Shown here: one piece after another, positions 1-7,757 of the stretch
Layout of the letters: each line of letters opens with the position of its first letter
Numbering within the stretch: the first letter of the stretch is position 1
Source of the DNA: JBMNQI01 sp050944055
Lineage (GTDB): Bacteria > Bacillota > Clostridia > Oscillospirales > Oscillospiraceae
NCBI GenBank assembly: GCA_050944055.1
Contig: JBMNQI010000035.1
Location: 1-25,082, forward strand
Length of the DNA stretch: 25,082 bases
Reading direction: 5' to 3'
Position numbers and translations under genes: made by a program
The notes under the pieces: model-generated
The model's database searches: none
What the model saw: only the letters and a program-made list of their open reading frames with translations
Told to the model about the DNA's origin: nothing

Positions 1-2
1 AA

Positions 3-767
3 ACGAACCCGTATGGGACCGATGAGGATAAGACTGCTTTCGAATCCTACGGCGTAGTCGTAACATACAATGCAGATGAGCAGACGTGGACAATCGATTT
101 TGGCGAAACTGTAACCCGCCAGATAGTAAAAAGAGGTGGTATTACCTTCTACCTGGTGCTTGTCGACGCAGACGGCAATACGTGGGGCAGCATGTACGAT
201 GTGACAGATGAGAATACTTTTGCCTATACAGTGACCAGAGAGCCTGAACCGATACCGGAGAATAAGCTGGACTTCGGAGTAAGCAGTGCTGTTTACGACT
301 ATGACGGTGCGTTAGCATCTGATGGAGAGGTAAGCTTCAGCTTTGATGACATCAGCAAGTTTAAAGCCCTGTACGAGGACGGCTTAGGCTATGATGACAA
401 AGAGTTCACACATACTGATGAGTCTGGGCAGGCCACTGCGGATACAAGTACCTGGGCATATGCGTTAGTGCCATTTGATGTTTTAGAAGGCATTGGTACA
501 GTGGAGAGCGTCACCGTTTATAGCGACGCGGCTCGTACTAACCCAATCGGTGAGGTTACCTACTTAGACCTAACAGAATCGCATGATGTTTACCGTATCA
601 GCGCCATCAGGATCGCGCATAAAGACAGCGGGCAGTGGAAATACCTCGGTTCCCGTTCAGTCTACGTGCTGATCGAACTGAATGATGGAAAGCAGTACAC
701 AGTTAAAGTATCAGTCAGCGTGTCAAATGCTGAAACAGGCGACGTTCTGTTTGATCCGACTCCGTAA
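3..767 (+). CDS. C-terminal part of an acidic, probably secreted protein (5' end outside window)
   Basis: The reading frame is open from the left edge of the window, so this is the 3' end of a longer gene; an internal GTG at 156 is not a convincing start because the frame continues upstream without a stop and no ribosome binding site precedes it. The visible 254 residues are rich in Asp, Glu, Thr, Val and Tyr with alternating hydrophobic residues, as in beta-sandwich extracellular modules. There is no membrane anchor or sorting motif at the C terminus, which ends in DVLFDPTP. I do not recognise the family. Base composition looks less GC-rich than the genes to the right, with many codons ending in A or T. 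It could be the tail of a large surface or S-layer-like protein; this is inference from composition only. Confidence 0.7.
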   Translation, partial: TNPYGTDEDKTAFESYGVVVTYNADEQTWTIDFGETVTRQIVKRGGITFYLVLVDADGNTWGSMYDVTDENTFAYTVTREPEPIPENKLDFGVSSAVYDYDGALASDGEVSFSFDDISKFKALYEDGLGYDDKEFTHTDESGQATADTSTWAYALVPFDVLEGIGTVESVTVYSDAARTNPIGEVTYLDLTESHDVYRISAIRIAHKDSGQWKYLGSRSVYVLIELNDGKQYTVKVSVSVSNAETGDVLFDPTP

Positions 768-830
768 GAATAGAAAGTAACGCTTACTTGCACTTAGTAT
801 TCAGGAAAACTTAGCGGCCTGAGCATAAAA

Positions 831-865
831 CCCCCGGCGACATGGTTTACACCTGTTGCCGGGGG
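831..865. terminator. Strong stem-loop, probable bidirectional terminator
   Basis: A 12-bp stem (831-842 with 854-865, one G-U pair) starts with five C and ends with five G, and a further GGT/ACC pairing lies inside the loop. Read on the minus strand the stem is followed directly by TTTT, which suits the end of the small lipoprotein gene transcribed leftwards. On the plus strand the tail is only weakly T-rich, but the position 63 bases after the left-edge gene suggests it may stop that transcript too. Confidence 0.7.
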
Positions 866-922
866 CCGTTCATTAATCTGGATTAAATTAATTTTGCGGT
901 GAAGTACTGCTCGGAAACCTAT

Positions 923-1258
923 TCATCGGCTGAATCTTCTCGCCTCCGGCGAAACATGCGGCGGTATAAATATCGGGAAATCGCGCCTTATTAATTCCGT
1001 GGAAGCGTCGATATATATTGAGCGCAGCCCACGGGGCGGCGCATGCATGTTGCCCGCGCGCGCCCCCTCCGCCGGAGCCTCTGTCTGAGGCCCACCCTCA
1101 GCCGGCGTTTCCGTTTCAAGTATATCGGTGGGTTCCCTTCCTGTCCCCCCGCCTTCCGGCGGCAGGTCCATCTCCGGGTTTTCCGGCTCGGTCATCGTGC
1201 AGGACGGCAGAGCCATGAAAGCCAGTATTATCGCCAGTACAAAAACTATTATTCTCAT
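923..1258 (-). CDS. Small proline/glutamate-rich lipoprotein, hypothetical
   Basis: Encodes about 111 residues. The N terminus is a classic lipoprotein signal: Met-Arg, a run of hydrophobic residues and the lipobox LPSC at about residues 16-19, so the mature protein should be lipid-anchored outside the membrane. Behind it is a low-complexity Pro/Glu/Gly/Thr linker, then a short tail of about 35 residues with Ile/Pro-rich FPIFIPPH. An upstream in-frame ATG exists at 1324, but starting at 1258 places the signal peptide at the extreme N terminus and leaves AGGGAG about 13 bases upstream, a rather long spacing. It is divergent from the dehydrogenase gene. The high GC and Pro content allow open frames by chance, so the call depends mainly on the lipoprotein signal. 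Function unknown. Confidence 0.55.
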   Translation of the reverse strand: MRIIVFVLAIILAFMALPSCTMTEPENPEMDLPPEGGGTGREPTDILETETPAEGGPQTEAPAEGARAGNMHAPPRGLRSIYIDASTELIRRDFPIFIPPHVSPEARRFSR

Positions 1259-1303
1259 TTTATCTTTTCGACTCCCTGCAGGTATTGCATCTTTTTCCGA
1301 TAT

Positions 1304-1332
1304 TTGATTAAATAGATGGCACATAATATCAT
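1304..1332 (+). promoter_or_regulatory. Candidate vegetative promoter for the dehydrogenase gene
   Basis: TTGATT (1304-1309), a 17-base spacer and TATCAT (1327-1332) match the sigma-A consensus at 4/6 and 5/6 positions. Transcription would start near 1339, giving a leader of under 50 bases to the dehydrogenase. The call is by eye. Confidence 0.4.
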
Positions 1333-1385
1333 ACCCATAATCGGGAATCTAACTCATACAAACGGCAAAGTTTACGGAGGACATG

Positions 1386-2366
1386 ATGGAACTGAAAAAA
1401 CTGGCTTTTATGGACATGAACCCGCACTCCTCCATCTCGGAGGAGAACAAGAAGATTCTGGAGGAGGCGGCGCCCGGCGCAGAATTCCATTATTTCGGCA
1501 GTTTCGACGAGCTGTATGAGCGCCTGCCGGACGCTGACGCCGTTTTCTTCTGGCCGCACAATATGCCGCAGGATTTCATTGAATACTGCCGCTCCAACGC
1601 CCGCCTTAAATGGCTTCAGCCCTATATCTCCGGCGTCGACGCCATAATGGACACCGACCTGTGGAGCATGAAGCACATACGCATAAGCAGTACGCGCGGC
1701 ATACACGGCCCCCCGATGGCCGACCATCTGGTTGCGATGATATTCTATTTCCTCCGCCGCTTCGATATAGCCGTAAGAGGCCAGGCCGAGCGCAGATGGG
1801 TGGGTCGAAAGCTCGCCGCCGCCGCCAACGAGAGTGCGGGTAAAACCGTGGGCTTTGTCGGGCTGGGCAATATCGGCCTTGTCATGGCTGAAAAATGCCA
1901 TAAGCTCGGAATGCGGGTCCTGGCGGCCAAGCGAAACCCGGTGGAGGAAGAATTTGTCGAAAAATGCTACAGGATAACAGAGCTGCATGAGATGCTCGGG
2001 CAATGCGATTTTGTCGTCACCATACTGCCCCTCACGGATGAGACACGCCACATAATCGGGAAAGCCGAGTTTAAGGCGATGAAGAATACGGCCGTCTACC
2101 TGAATCTGGCCCGCGGCGGCGTCGTAGACGAGGCAGCGCTCATCGAAGCCCTGCAGTCAGGAGAGATTGCCGGGGCGGGCCTTGACGTCACCACACCGGA
2201 GCCGCTCGATAAGCAGAGCCCGCTCTGGGATATGCCGAACGTGCTCATTACCTTCCATACCGCAGCGCAGTCCCCGTTCTATATGGACAGGGCATGCAAA
2301 GTCATAGCCGAAAACATACGGCGTTTTATCGCGGGCGAGCCGCTGTTATATGAGTCAAAGCGGTAG
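1386..2366 (+). CDS. D-isomer-specific 2-hydroxyacid dehydrogenase (NAD-binding)
   Basis: Cytosolic NAD(P)H-dependent oxidoreductase that interconverts a 2-keto acid and a D-2-hydroxy acid. Numbering from the first of two adjacent Met codons (1383), the Rossmann glycine motif GLGNIG lies at 160-165. The three catalytic residues of the family are all present: Arg244 in NLARGGVVDE, Glu273 in TPEPL and His292 in FHTAAQ. Length (326-327 residues) is normal. I prefer the second Met (1386) because CGGAGG ends at 1380, leaving five bases, against two for the first Met. Substrate cannot be read from sequence; phosphoglycerate, glyoxylate, hydroxypyruvate and D-lactate enzymes share these motifs. The gene stands alone between a divergent lipoprotein and convergent flavodoxin-like gene, so it is probably monocistronic. 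Confidence 0.9.
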   Translation: MELKKLAFMDMNPHSSISEENKKILEEAAPGAEFHYFGSFDELYERLPDADAVFFWPHNMPQDFIEYCRSNARLKWLQPYISGVDAIMDTDLWSMKHIRISSTRGIHGPPMADHLVAMIFYFLRRFDIAVRGQAERRWVGRKLAAAANESAGKTVGFVGLGNIGLVMAEKCHKLGMRVLAAKRNPVEEEFVEKCYRITELHEMLGQCDFVVTILPLTDETRHIIGKAEFKAMKNTAVYLNLARGGVVDEAALIEALQSGEIAGAGLDVTTPEPLDKQSPLWDMPNVLITFHTAAQSPFYMDRACKVIAENIRRFIAGEPLLYESKR

Positions 2367-2410
2367 AGAAACAGGGCGCCCGGGTTTATATCCGTTTCTG
2401 CCGGCAAAGT

Positions 2411-2449
2411 AAAAATCGCCCGTTCGGAGGGCCGAACTGGACGATTTTT
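2411..2449. terminator. Bidirectional terminator between convergent genes
   Basis: A long imperfect hairpin begins with AAAAATCG and ends with CGATTTTT, so each strand has a T run directly after the stem. It lies between the stop of the dehydrogenase (+) and the stop of the flavodoxin-like gene (-) and should terminate both. Confidence 0.85.
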
Positions 2450-2464
2450 ATTAAGCGAGCGCTG

Positions 2465-2971
2465 TTACACAATCTGAGCCTTATACCATTCTATCACGGG
2501 AACGAGGTTTTCAAGGCTCACCCTGTCAAACCCATTTGTATACATCTCCAGCATTTCCATATCCTCCGGGCTCTTCTCGGGCTTTTTCTCGATGCCGCTT
2601 ATTACGGACTTAACAACCATCTTCATTGCCAGCTTGTTCATGCCGGACAGCTTATTCATATCGAAGCCGCCCTGAAGCACGAACACCTGCATGCCCCCGC
2701 TGCCGTAGCGTTTGGCGACTTCCTTGCTCGGCTGCTCCTCGGGCGCTCCCATGCCGACCGCGCAAACCGCACTCACGTTAAAACGCCTTGAAGCTTTCTT
2801 GAAGCCCTTTATCCCCCCGGCCATCAGCCAGCCCATGTAGATGACTGAAGCGCCCTTATTAAGCTTCCCGGCGTTCTTCAGCGAATAGACGGGAAGCCCC
2901 GTCGCCTGCCCGAGCAGGTTTGCGTATTTCTCCGTAAAGCCCGTGTTCGACGTGTATATTATCGCTTCCAT
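2465..2971 (-). CDS. Flavodoxin-domain protein
   Basis: A 168-residue protein with the flavodoxin start: a beta strand followed by YTSNTGFTEKYA (residues 6-17), in which Ser8, Asn9, Thr10, Gly11 and Thr13 form the FMN phosphate-binding loop. Later strands such as VIYMGWLMAGG and VCAVGMGAP fit the alternating fold. Members carry FMN and act as small electron carriers or, in the HemG-like branch, in protoporphyrinogen oxidation; nothing here decides the role. The ATG is preceded by GGAGAGG at good spacing. It follows the metallopeptidase gene by 53 bases on the same strand, so the two may be co-transcribed. Confidence 0.8.
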   Translation of the reverse strand: MEAIIYTSNTGFTEKYANLLGQATGLPVYSLKNAGKLNKGASVIYMGWLMAGGIKGFKKASRRFNVSAVCAVGMGAPEEQPSKEVAKRYGSGGMQVFVLQGGFDMNKLSGMNKLAMKMVVKSVISGIEKKPEKSPEDMEMLEMYTNGFDRVSLENLVPVIEWYKAQIV

Positions 2972-3024
2972 CTCAACACCTCTCCATTATATTATGTAAA
3001 CTTAGGCACTTCTGTATCGCGACG

Positions 3025-3564
3025 CTATCTTCCCCTTTCGGCAGGCTGAGCTTTCAGAAGCTTCCTGCGGCTTTTATAGTCGGGAAGGACGGAGGAAATC
3101 AGCTCGTAAAACTTCCGCCCATGGTTCTTGTGTACTATGTGCGCCAGCTCGTGGACGACAACGTAATCGATTGCCTCGTCCGGATAACGCATAAGCCTCC
3201 ATGAAAAGCAGAGGCGGTTCTTTGGGCTGCAGCTGCCGAAGCGTTTTTTTGCCCCGGTAATCCTTATTCCGTTCGGCCTCACTCCCAGGATGGAGGCGTA
3301 ATGCGCCGCCTTGCGCGGCAGCTCCTCTTCGGCGCGCCGCACGCAGGTGAGCCGTTCTTCCTCTGTCGGTTCGGGATAAGCCATGTTGCGAAGGCGCTGG
3401 AGCTCAATGTGTTTTTCAATCCAAGCCTCATGCGAAGATACGAACCTGTCTATTTCGCTCTGCGGGCATCTTTCCGGCGCTCTGACGAGAACCTCGGGCT
3501 TATCCGTGATTTCGAGCGACAGGGTCCTGCGGCCTGAGCGTATGAGCCTGTAATCGCGTGTCAA
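3025..3564 (-). CDS. YgjP-type (DUF45) zinc metallopeptidase
   Basis: A 179-residue protein with the zinc peptidase signature HELAH at residues 128-132 (His128, Glu129, His132) and a likely third ligand His138 in KNHGRKF, the arrangement of the YgjP/DUF45 family related to SprT and WLM proteases. The preceding KKRFGSCS and LCFSWRLMRYP segments are also typical of this family. Start is a TTG at 3564: an in-frame TAG lies six codons upstream, no ATG occurs before residue 61, and GGGGGA sits about six to ten bases ahead of the TTG. The cellular substrate is not established for this family. It is the upstream partner of the flavodoxin-like gene and divergent from ogt. Confidence 0.85.
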   Translation of the reverse strand: MTRDYRLIRSGRRTLSLEITDKPEVLVRAPERCPQSEIDRFVSSHEAWIEKHIELQRLRNMAYPEPTEEERLTCVRRAEEELPRKAAHYASILGVRPNGIRITGAKKRFGSCSPKNRLCFSWRLMRYPDEAIDYVVVHELAHIVHKNHGRKFYELISSVLPDYKSRRKLLKAQPAERGR

Positions 3565-3765
3565 AATTTGTCCCCCAAGCTATGCATTCGCCCCGGGACT
3601 TGCCCCGGGCAAAGCTCCGCGCCTTATAGCGCTGTGAGCTTCCGGTAAGTACAGTTCGCGGCGGGGCAGAATATGATTTTCCATTTGTACTATATAAGAA
3701 TAGCATAAATGCTCAATAATATAAAGACAAATTCCCATTCATTGGGCAAGAAAGGCGGAAATACT

Positions 3766-4233
3766 ATGCCGTACACGGTTATGGATTCTCCGGTCGGAAA
3801 GCTGACTGTAGCCGAAAAAAACGGAGCCCTGACGCACGTACTGTTCGGGGAGGTCCGTATGGACGACGAATGCTCGGAAACAGTGCTGCTCGCCGAGGCA
3901 AAAAAGCAGCTCTCGGAATACTTCGCGGGCGAGAGGCGCCGCTTTGACCTGCCGCTCGCGCCCGCGGGCACTGATTTTCAGGAACTTGTGTGGAGCGGTT
4001 TGCGTCAAATTCCGTATGGACGGACCCTGGGCTATGGTGAGCTTGCACGGAATATAGGAAGGCCGAGCAGCGCCCGCGCGGTGGGCGGGGCGAATAACCG
4101 AAACCCCATCGCGATTATTATTCCCTGCCACCGGGTCGTGGGTTCAGACGGCAGCCTGGTTGGCTACGGCGGCGGGCTGGATAAGAAAGAATATTTGCTC
4201 GCGCTTGAGAAGAGCCATGCGCCGGAACTGTGA
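3766..4233 (+). CDS. ogt: Methylated-DNA--[protein]-cysteine S-methyltransferase
   Basis: DNA repair protein that removes alkyl groups from O6-alkylguanine by irreversible transfer to its own cysteine. The active-site segment IIPCHRVVGSDG is present with Cys121, followed by GSLVGYGGG and the downstream Lys-Lys-Glu helix; the DNA-binding helix with SSARAVGGANNRNP precedes it. The 155-residue length matches the short Ogt/MGMT form. Start ATG at 3766 is chosen over an upstream ATG at 3709 because AAAGGCGG lies seven bases before it and the upstream extension is not typical. The next gene begins 15 bases after the stop, so the two are likely one transcript. Symbol ogt is by family; some genomes call it adaB or mgmt. 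Confidence 0.93.
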   Translation: MPYTVMDSPVGKLTVAEKNGALTHVLFGEVRMDDECSETVLLAEAKKQLSEYFAGERRRFDLPLAPAGTDFQELVWSGLRQIPYGRTLGYGELARNIGRPSSARAVGGANNRNPIAIIIPCHRVVGSDGSLVGYGGGLDKKEYLLALEKSHAPEL

Positions 4234-4247
4234 ACGGAGAGGTATGC

Positions 4248-5306
4248 ATGAACAGAGCTAAAATGGTACTTGCCGCTTTTTTGGCCGTTCTTATCATAGC
4301 GGCGGGCTGTTCGCCCAGAGCTGCCAAAAGCGCGGCCGGCAACGCGGAGCCCGGCGGAAGCCCGGACGCAGCACCGCCTATTGCAAGCGGCAATCCCGAC
4401 GCGGGCGGGGACAGCGTTCCGGCGGCGGCGACTGCAGGGCCGGAAGCTTTTGTCGCCCTGTGGGAGAGCACCGGCAATATTGACGACTATATGCCCGATT
4501 TAATTGCGGGCAAAGAGGTCAGCGCGTATGAGCTGCTGCCCTGCTTTGAAAATTTCAGCCAGGCTACCTGGAGGGAGCTTGAGGAAAAACACGGCATGGA
4601 TTACTTCAACGCCCTCTGGTCCTGGCTGGACGCCAACGCCCTTGGCGACGAGCAGTATATGAGAGACTACTACGTCTCTCTTGCCTATCTCTCTGCCGAC
4701 GGATATGTAACCGAGGGACTTGTTGCAATCCTCGCTTCGCAGTGGCACGCCGATCCCGTCACCTTCGGCAAATGCCTGAGCGAGCGTTTTCCGGCCGAGG
4801 ATAGCGACAGGCTGAAGACAGGCCTTACGCACAGCCTTGAATACTTCAATCAGAACCTCTACGGCGTCACAATACGGGCGGCGGGCAACCTGTACCTGGG
4901 GGCTTACCCTTCGGATTTCCCGTTCGGCCTTGAGCTTGCGGAGAAAAGCCGGCGGAGCTTCAAAGCCGAGAGCTTCGGCGAGACCACGGTGGTGGAGGGC
5001 GACGGGTTTCAGGTAACGTACCTCAATCCTTCCGAGGGCGTATTCAACATCATCTGCCTTCGTACCACGCGCGCGGGCGACTCAAGCTGCGGGGTCGCCG
5101 TGGGAGCTGCGGAGTCGGCGCTTGAGAGCCTCTCACTGTCAAGTGTGTCTTTGAGCTATGACGACGAAGAATGGTTCGGCGTCTGTGACGCGGCATACGC
5201 GTTTTTGCCTGAGGATAATGGCACTTGCGCCGTCGTTTTTCTGGTGAAAGGCGGATTAATAAGCGGAATTGAGGTCATAAACGGGCTTGACGGAAGGCCG
5301 TATTAA
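4248..5306 (+). CDS. Lipoprotein of unknown function
   Basis: A 352-residue lipoprotein. After Met-Asn-Arg-Ala-Lys comes a hydrophobic stretch ending in the lipobox IAAGC (Cys21), then a flexible Ala/Gly/Pro/Ser linker of about 45 residues and a folded domain of about 280 residues rich in Glu, Leu and aromatic residues. The second half has beta-rich text such as FGETTVVEGDGFQVTYLNP. I do not recognise a family. A GTG at 4230 is also in frame, but ATG at 4248 has GGAGAGG five bases upstream and gives a clean signal peptide. It follows ogt closely; I see no functional link. The four-Cys content outside the lipobox is low and no catalytic motif is evident. Confidence 0.8.
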   Translation: MNRAKMVLAAFLAVLIIAAGCSPRAAKSAAGNAEPGGSPDAAPPIASGNPDAGGDSVPAAATAGPEAFVALWESTGNIDDYMPDLIAGKEVSAYELLPCFENFSQATWRELEEKHGMDYFNALWSWLDANALGDEQYMRDYYVSLAYLSADGYVTEGLVAILASQWHADPVTFGKCLSERFPAEDSDRLKTGLTHSLEYFNQNLYGVTIRAAGNLYLGAYPSDFPFGLELAEKSRRSFKAESFGETTVVEGDGFQVTYLNPSEGVFNIICLRTTRAGDSSCGVAVGAAESALESLSLSSVSLSYDDEEWFGVCDAAYAFLPEDNGTCAVVFLVKGGLISGIEVINGLDGRPY

Positions 5307-5385
5307 TGGCGGCCGGGCAGTGTGCAAGCCCTTGCATAGTATTATCAAAATAACACTGCCGGTAAGCGGATTGCCGGCGAAATTT

Positions 5386-5412
5386 GGGCGGGCCGTTCGG
5401 CCCGCCCTCTTT
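5386..5412. terminator. Rho-independent terminator between convergent units
   Basis: A perfect GC-only stem, GGGCGGGCCG (5386-5395) with CGGCCCGCCC (5398-5407), is followed on the plus strand by CTCTTTATTT. It terminates the ogt-lipoprotein unit and lies just before the stop of the convergent ABC permease; the minus-strand tail AAATTT is weaker. Confidence 0.85.
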
Positions 5413-5414
5413 AT

Positions 5415-6971
5415 TTACCTGTTGTTCAGTTCAGCCGTGACTAATATATCCCTGCAAAGCGCTGCGATAAGCGCTGAAACCGCGGCGTTCCAGACTGTTA
5501 TTCCTCCCAGGACTCCGGCCGGGCCGAGGCGCGAAAGCAGGATGAAGGATATTATGATTCCGGGCACCGAGAGGACCAGCAGCACAATGAAGAAAAGGAT
5601 TACCTGGAACGTGCGCCCGGAGACACTCCCGAAAACACGCTCGTCTAGTATGCTGGCCGCGATGAAGATAAGCGCGAAGCTGCATCTGGCCGCTATCGCG
5701 GCAAGCATAACGTGCGCCGGGGCGCCAATGGCAAGCGAGATGATAACCATGAGGACTATGGCCTCGCGAACGGACTTTATGATGTAATTCCCGCAGATCA
5801 TCACCAGCTTTTTAAACGGCGAGACGGGTACCATATACACGTACGGCTGCTGCAGCTCGCGCACCCATCTGCTTGTAAACGACCCAAAGACCATCATATA
5901 CGTGGAAAAGAAGAAGGCAGGGTATATGCCGCCCGAACGCATTGCGACCGCGTATACAACCGATATGGCCATAAAAATGAGATTGGCCTTGTCCGTTAAG
6001 AACACGCGGCCGCGCCTGTCCTCCTTAATATGTTTGAAGTAAAATGCGGAAGCCCCGCGGCCTCTTCCTAAGCCGGTCCTCCCGAGTTTTACATTCTTCG
6101 GAACGGCCTCGCCGAGACGGCCTTCTTTTTTTGCGGTTATAGCCGAGGCGCTGACCTCGGTGGCGACGAGCACGTCCTCGTAATAGTCTGTGTCGATCAT
6201 GAAGATTACGGCAATAAACAGTGCAGTGAACGCTATCACCCCCGCAATTCCGAGGACGAGCGTAAGATAATCCCCCTCCATCAGCCCAACTGCGGCGGCG
6301 CGCATCCACCCGGCCACAGGGAAGAAGTCCGTCCATTTTGCGTTCGCCCCGCTGACGGCGGCAGACAGCATATTTTCAGAGCCGAGCACCGGATACAATA
6401 TGCCCAGCGCGAGAAGCGCATAGAGCACGGCGAACACGGTTACAACCGCCCTTCGGCGCTTTTCATCACCGCTTGTGAAGGAATATATGCTCATAGCCAG
6501 AAGCTGTGAAGAGAAGACTGTCAGTATATAGCCGAGTATCATGGCCGCCATGTCCAGGCCGCCTATGCCATAGGCGCTGGACAGCCAGGCAAACTGGAAT
6601 AAAAGCGCGAACGCCATTATCGCGGCGGTTTGCAGCTGGCGGACAAGCCCGTATATGAGAATCCGCCGCGGCGATACGGGCGAACAAAAGAGCAGATTCA
6701 CGTCCGCCATAGTATAAAAGCTTGCCCCGTTATTTAGGCCCTTCGCCGAGCTCAACAGAAAAACCAAAGCGTAAAATACCAGGATGATCGCGTAAAGCTC
6801 CTCGCGCGGCCTGTAATTTTGCGCCCCTCCTGCGCGGTTGAGATTCGTTATTATCACCAAGCCCAGGATGACGACGATTACCACCACCCGCGCGAGCTTC
6901 GCACGGTCCTCCCTGAGCGACCTGAGCGCGTTTTTAAACCTTGTGAGAAAGAGATACGTTATGGCTTTCAA
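5415..6971 (-). CDS. Putative ABC exporter membrane subunit
   Basis: A 518-residue polytopic membrane protein with roughly ten to twelve hydrophobic segments (for example about 28-43, 59-75, 114-134 and 140-160). The segment MADVNLLFCSPVSPRRIL (88-105) is characteristic of the putative ABC exporter family found in Firmicutes, and a second copy of the SPVSP-type motif, MVPVSPFKKL, recurs in the second half, pointing to an internally duplicated permease. Start is TTG at 6971, overlapping the TGA of the ATPase gene, with GGGAGGAG seven bases upstream; translational coupling is likely. The cargo is unknown; these systems are thought to export peptides, lipids or drugs. Pairs with the ATPase at 6968-7672. 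Confidence 0.85.
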   Translation of the reverse strand: MKAITYLFLTRFKNALRSLREDRAKLARVVVIVVILGLVIITNLNRAGGAQNYRPREELYAIILVFYALVFLLSSAKGLNNGASFYTMADVNLLFCSPVSPRRILIYGLVRQLQTAAIMAFALLFQFAWLSSAYGIGGLDMAAMILGYILTVFSSQLLAMSIYSFTSGDEKRRRAVVTVFAVLYALLALGILYPVLGSENMLSAAVSGANAKWTDFFPVAGWMRAAAVGLMEGDYLTLVLGIAGVIAFTALFIAVIFMIDTDYYEDVLVATEVSASAITAKKEGRLGEAVPKNVKLGRTGLGRGRGASAFYFKHIKEDRRGRVFLTDKANLIFMAISVVYAVAMRSGGIYPAFFFSTYMMVFGSFTSRWVRELQQPYVYMVPVSPFKKLVMICGNYIIKSVREAIVLMVIISLAIGAPAHVMLAAIAARCSFALIFIAASILDERVFGSVSGRTFQVILFFIVLLVLSVPGIIISFILLSRLGPAGVLGGITVWNAAVSALIAALCRDILVTAELNNR

Positions 6972-7672
6972 GACCTTGCTCCTCCCTCGGTAATTTCAAA
7001 GAAGAGCTGCTCAAGGTCCTTCCCCCCGTCCTGCGCGCTGTTGCGCTTGGTGGCGGCGAAGCGGCCGTGCATCATAATATGCGCGAGATCCCAGTAGTCC
7101 TCGACACTGTCTAGCATATGCGTGCTTATAAGTATGCTGCATCCAAGCTCGCGCTGCTCCAGGAAGTATTTTTTCAGCTCCTTGATAGCGTGCGGGTCAA
7201 GGCCGACAAGCGGCTCGTCAAATACAAGGACCTGAGGCTTTGGCAGTATGGCGCAACATATGCTTAATTTCTGCTGCATGCCCTTGCTGAGCTCCTTGCC
7301 CAGCTTCATGCGCTTGTCCTCCAGCTCAAACCGGGCGAGCAGGTCGCCGGCGTACTTCTCCCAGGAATCCAGCTCATACGCCCGCGCGATGAATTCAAGG
7401 TGCTCCTCCACTGTCAGCAAGTCGTAAATTGCGGGCATTTCCGGTACATAGCCCAGCAGCCTCTTCGCCTGCAGGCTCTTATTCGGATAGCCGCCTACCG
7501 TGATCTCGCCGTTAAAGCGCAGCAGCCCTGCAATGCATTTAATGAGAGTCGATTTGCCCGCGCCGTTCGGGCCGAGCAGCACGGCTATCTCGCCCTCGCC
7601 GACCTCCAGGGAAATATTATCATTCGCCACGAGCCTGCCGTATCTTTTGGTCACGTTTTCTACCTTAAGCAT
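6968..7672 (-). CDS. ABC transporter ATP-binding protein
   Basis: A 234-residue nucleotide-binding subunit with all the expected motifs: Walker A GPNGAGKS (34-41), signature LSKGM (128-132), Walker B VLVFDEP with Asp152 and Glu153, D-loop GLDP and switch His185 in ISTHM. It powers the adjacent exporter permease on the cytosolic face of the membrane. The signature is LSKGM rather than LSGGQ, a variation common in ABC-2/export-type ATPases of Firmicutes. ATG at 7672 has GAGGT eight bases upstream. It is the first gene of the exporter pair; the large aromatic lipoprotein gene ends 85 bases upstream on the same strand, and may be co-transcribed. Confidence 0.95.
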   Translation of the reverse strand: MLKVENVTKRYGRLVANDNISLEVGEGEIAVLLGPNGAGKSTLIKCIAGLLRFNGEITVGGYPNKSLQAKRLLGYVPEMPAIYDLLTVEEHLEFIARAYELDSWEKYAGDLLARFELEDKRMKLGKELSKGMQQKLSICCAILPKPQVLVFDEPLVGLDPHAIKELKKYFLEQRELGCSILISTHMLDSVEDYWDLAHIMMHGRFAATKRNSAQDGGKDLEQLFFEITEGGARS

Positions 7673-7757
7673 TTAATTATACCTCTAAACTCATTTTCTG
7701 TGTGTTCCAATGCCTCTATACGTCCCGTTATGCCCTGAAAATATCGCTCCGCCGCAG

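Noticed and set aside
1329..2051. 240-residue minus-strand frame opposite the hydroxyacid dehydrogenase
   Set aside because: The plus-strand protein has all active-site residues; the antisense frame shows no domain or ribosome binding site I can support.
3565..3765. Promoters in the divergent region between the metallopeptidase and ogt
   Set aside because: The region is AT-rich near 3690-3720 with TATATAAG and a small palindrome (3702-3713), but no -35/-10 pair with proper spacing stood out on either strand.
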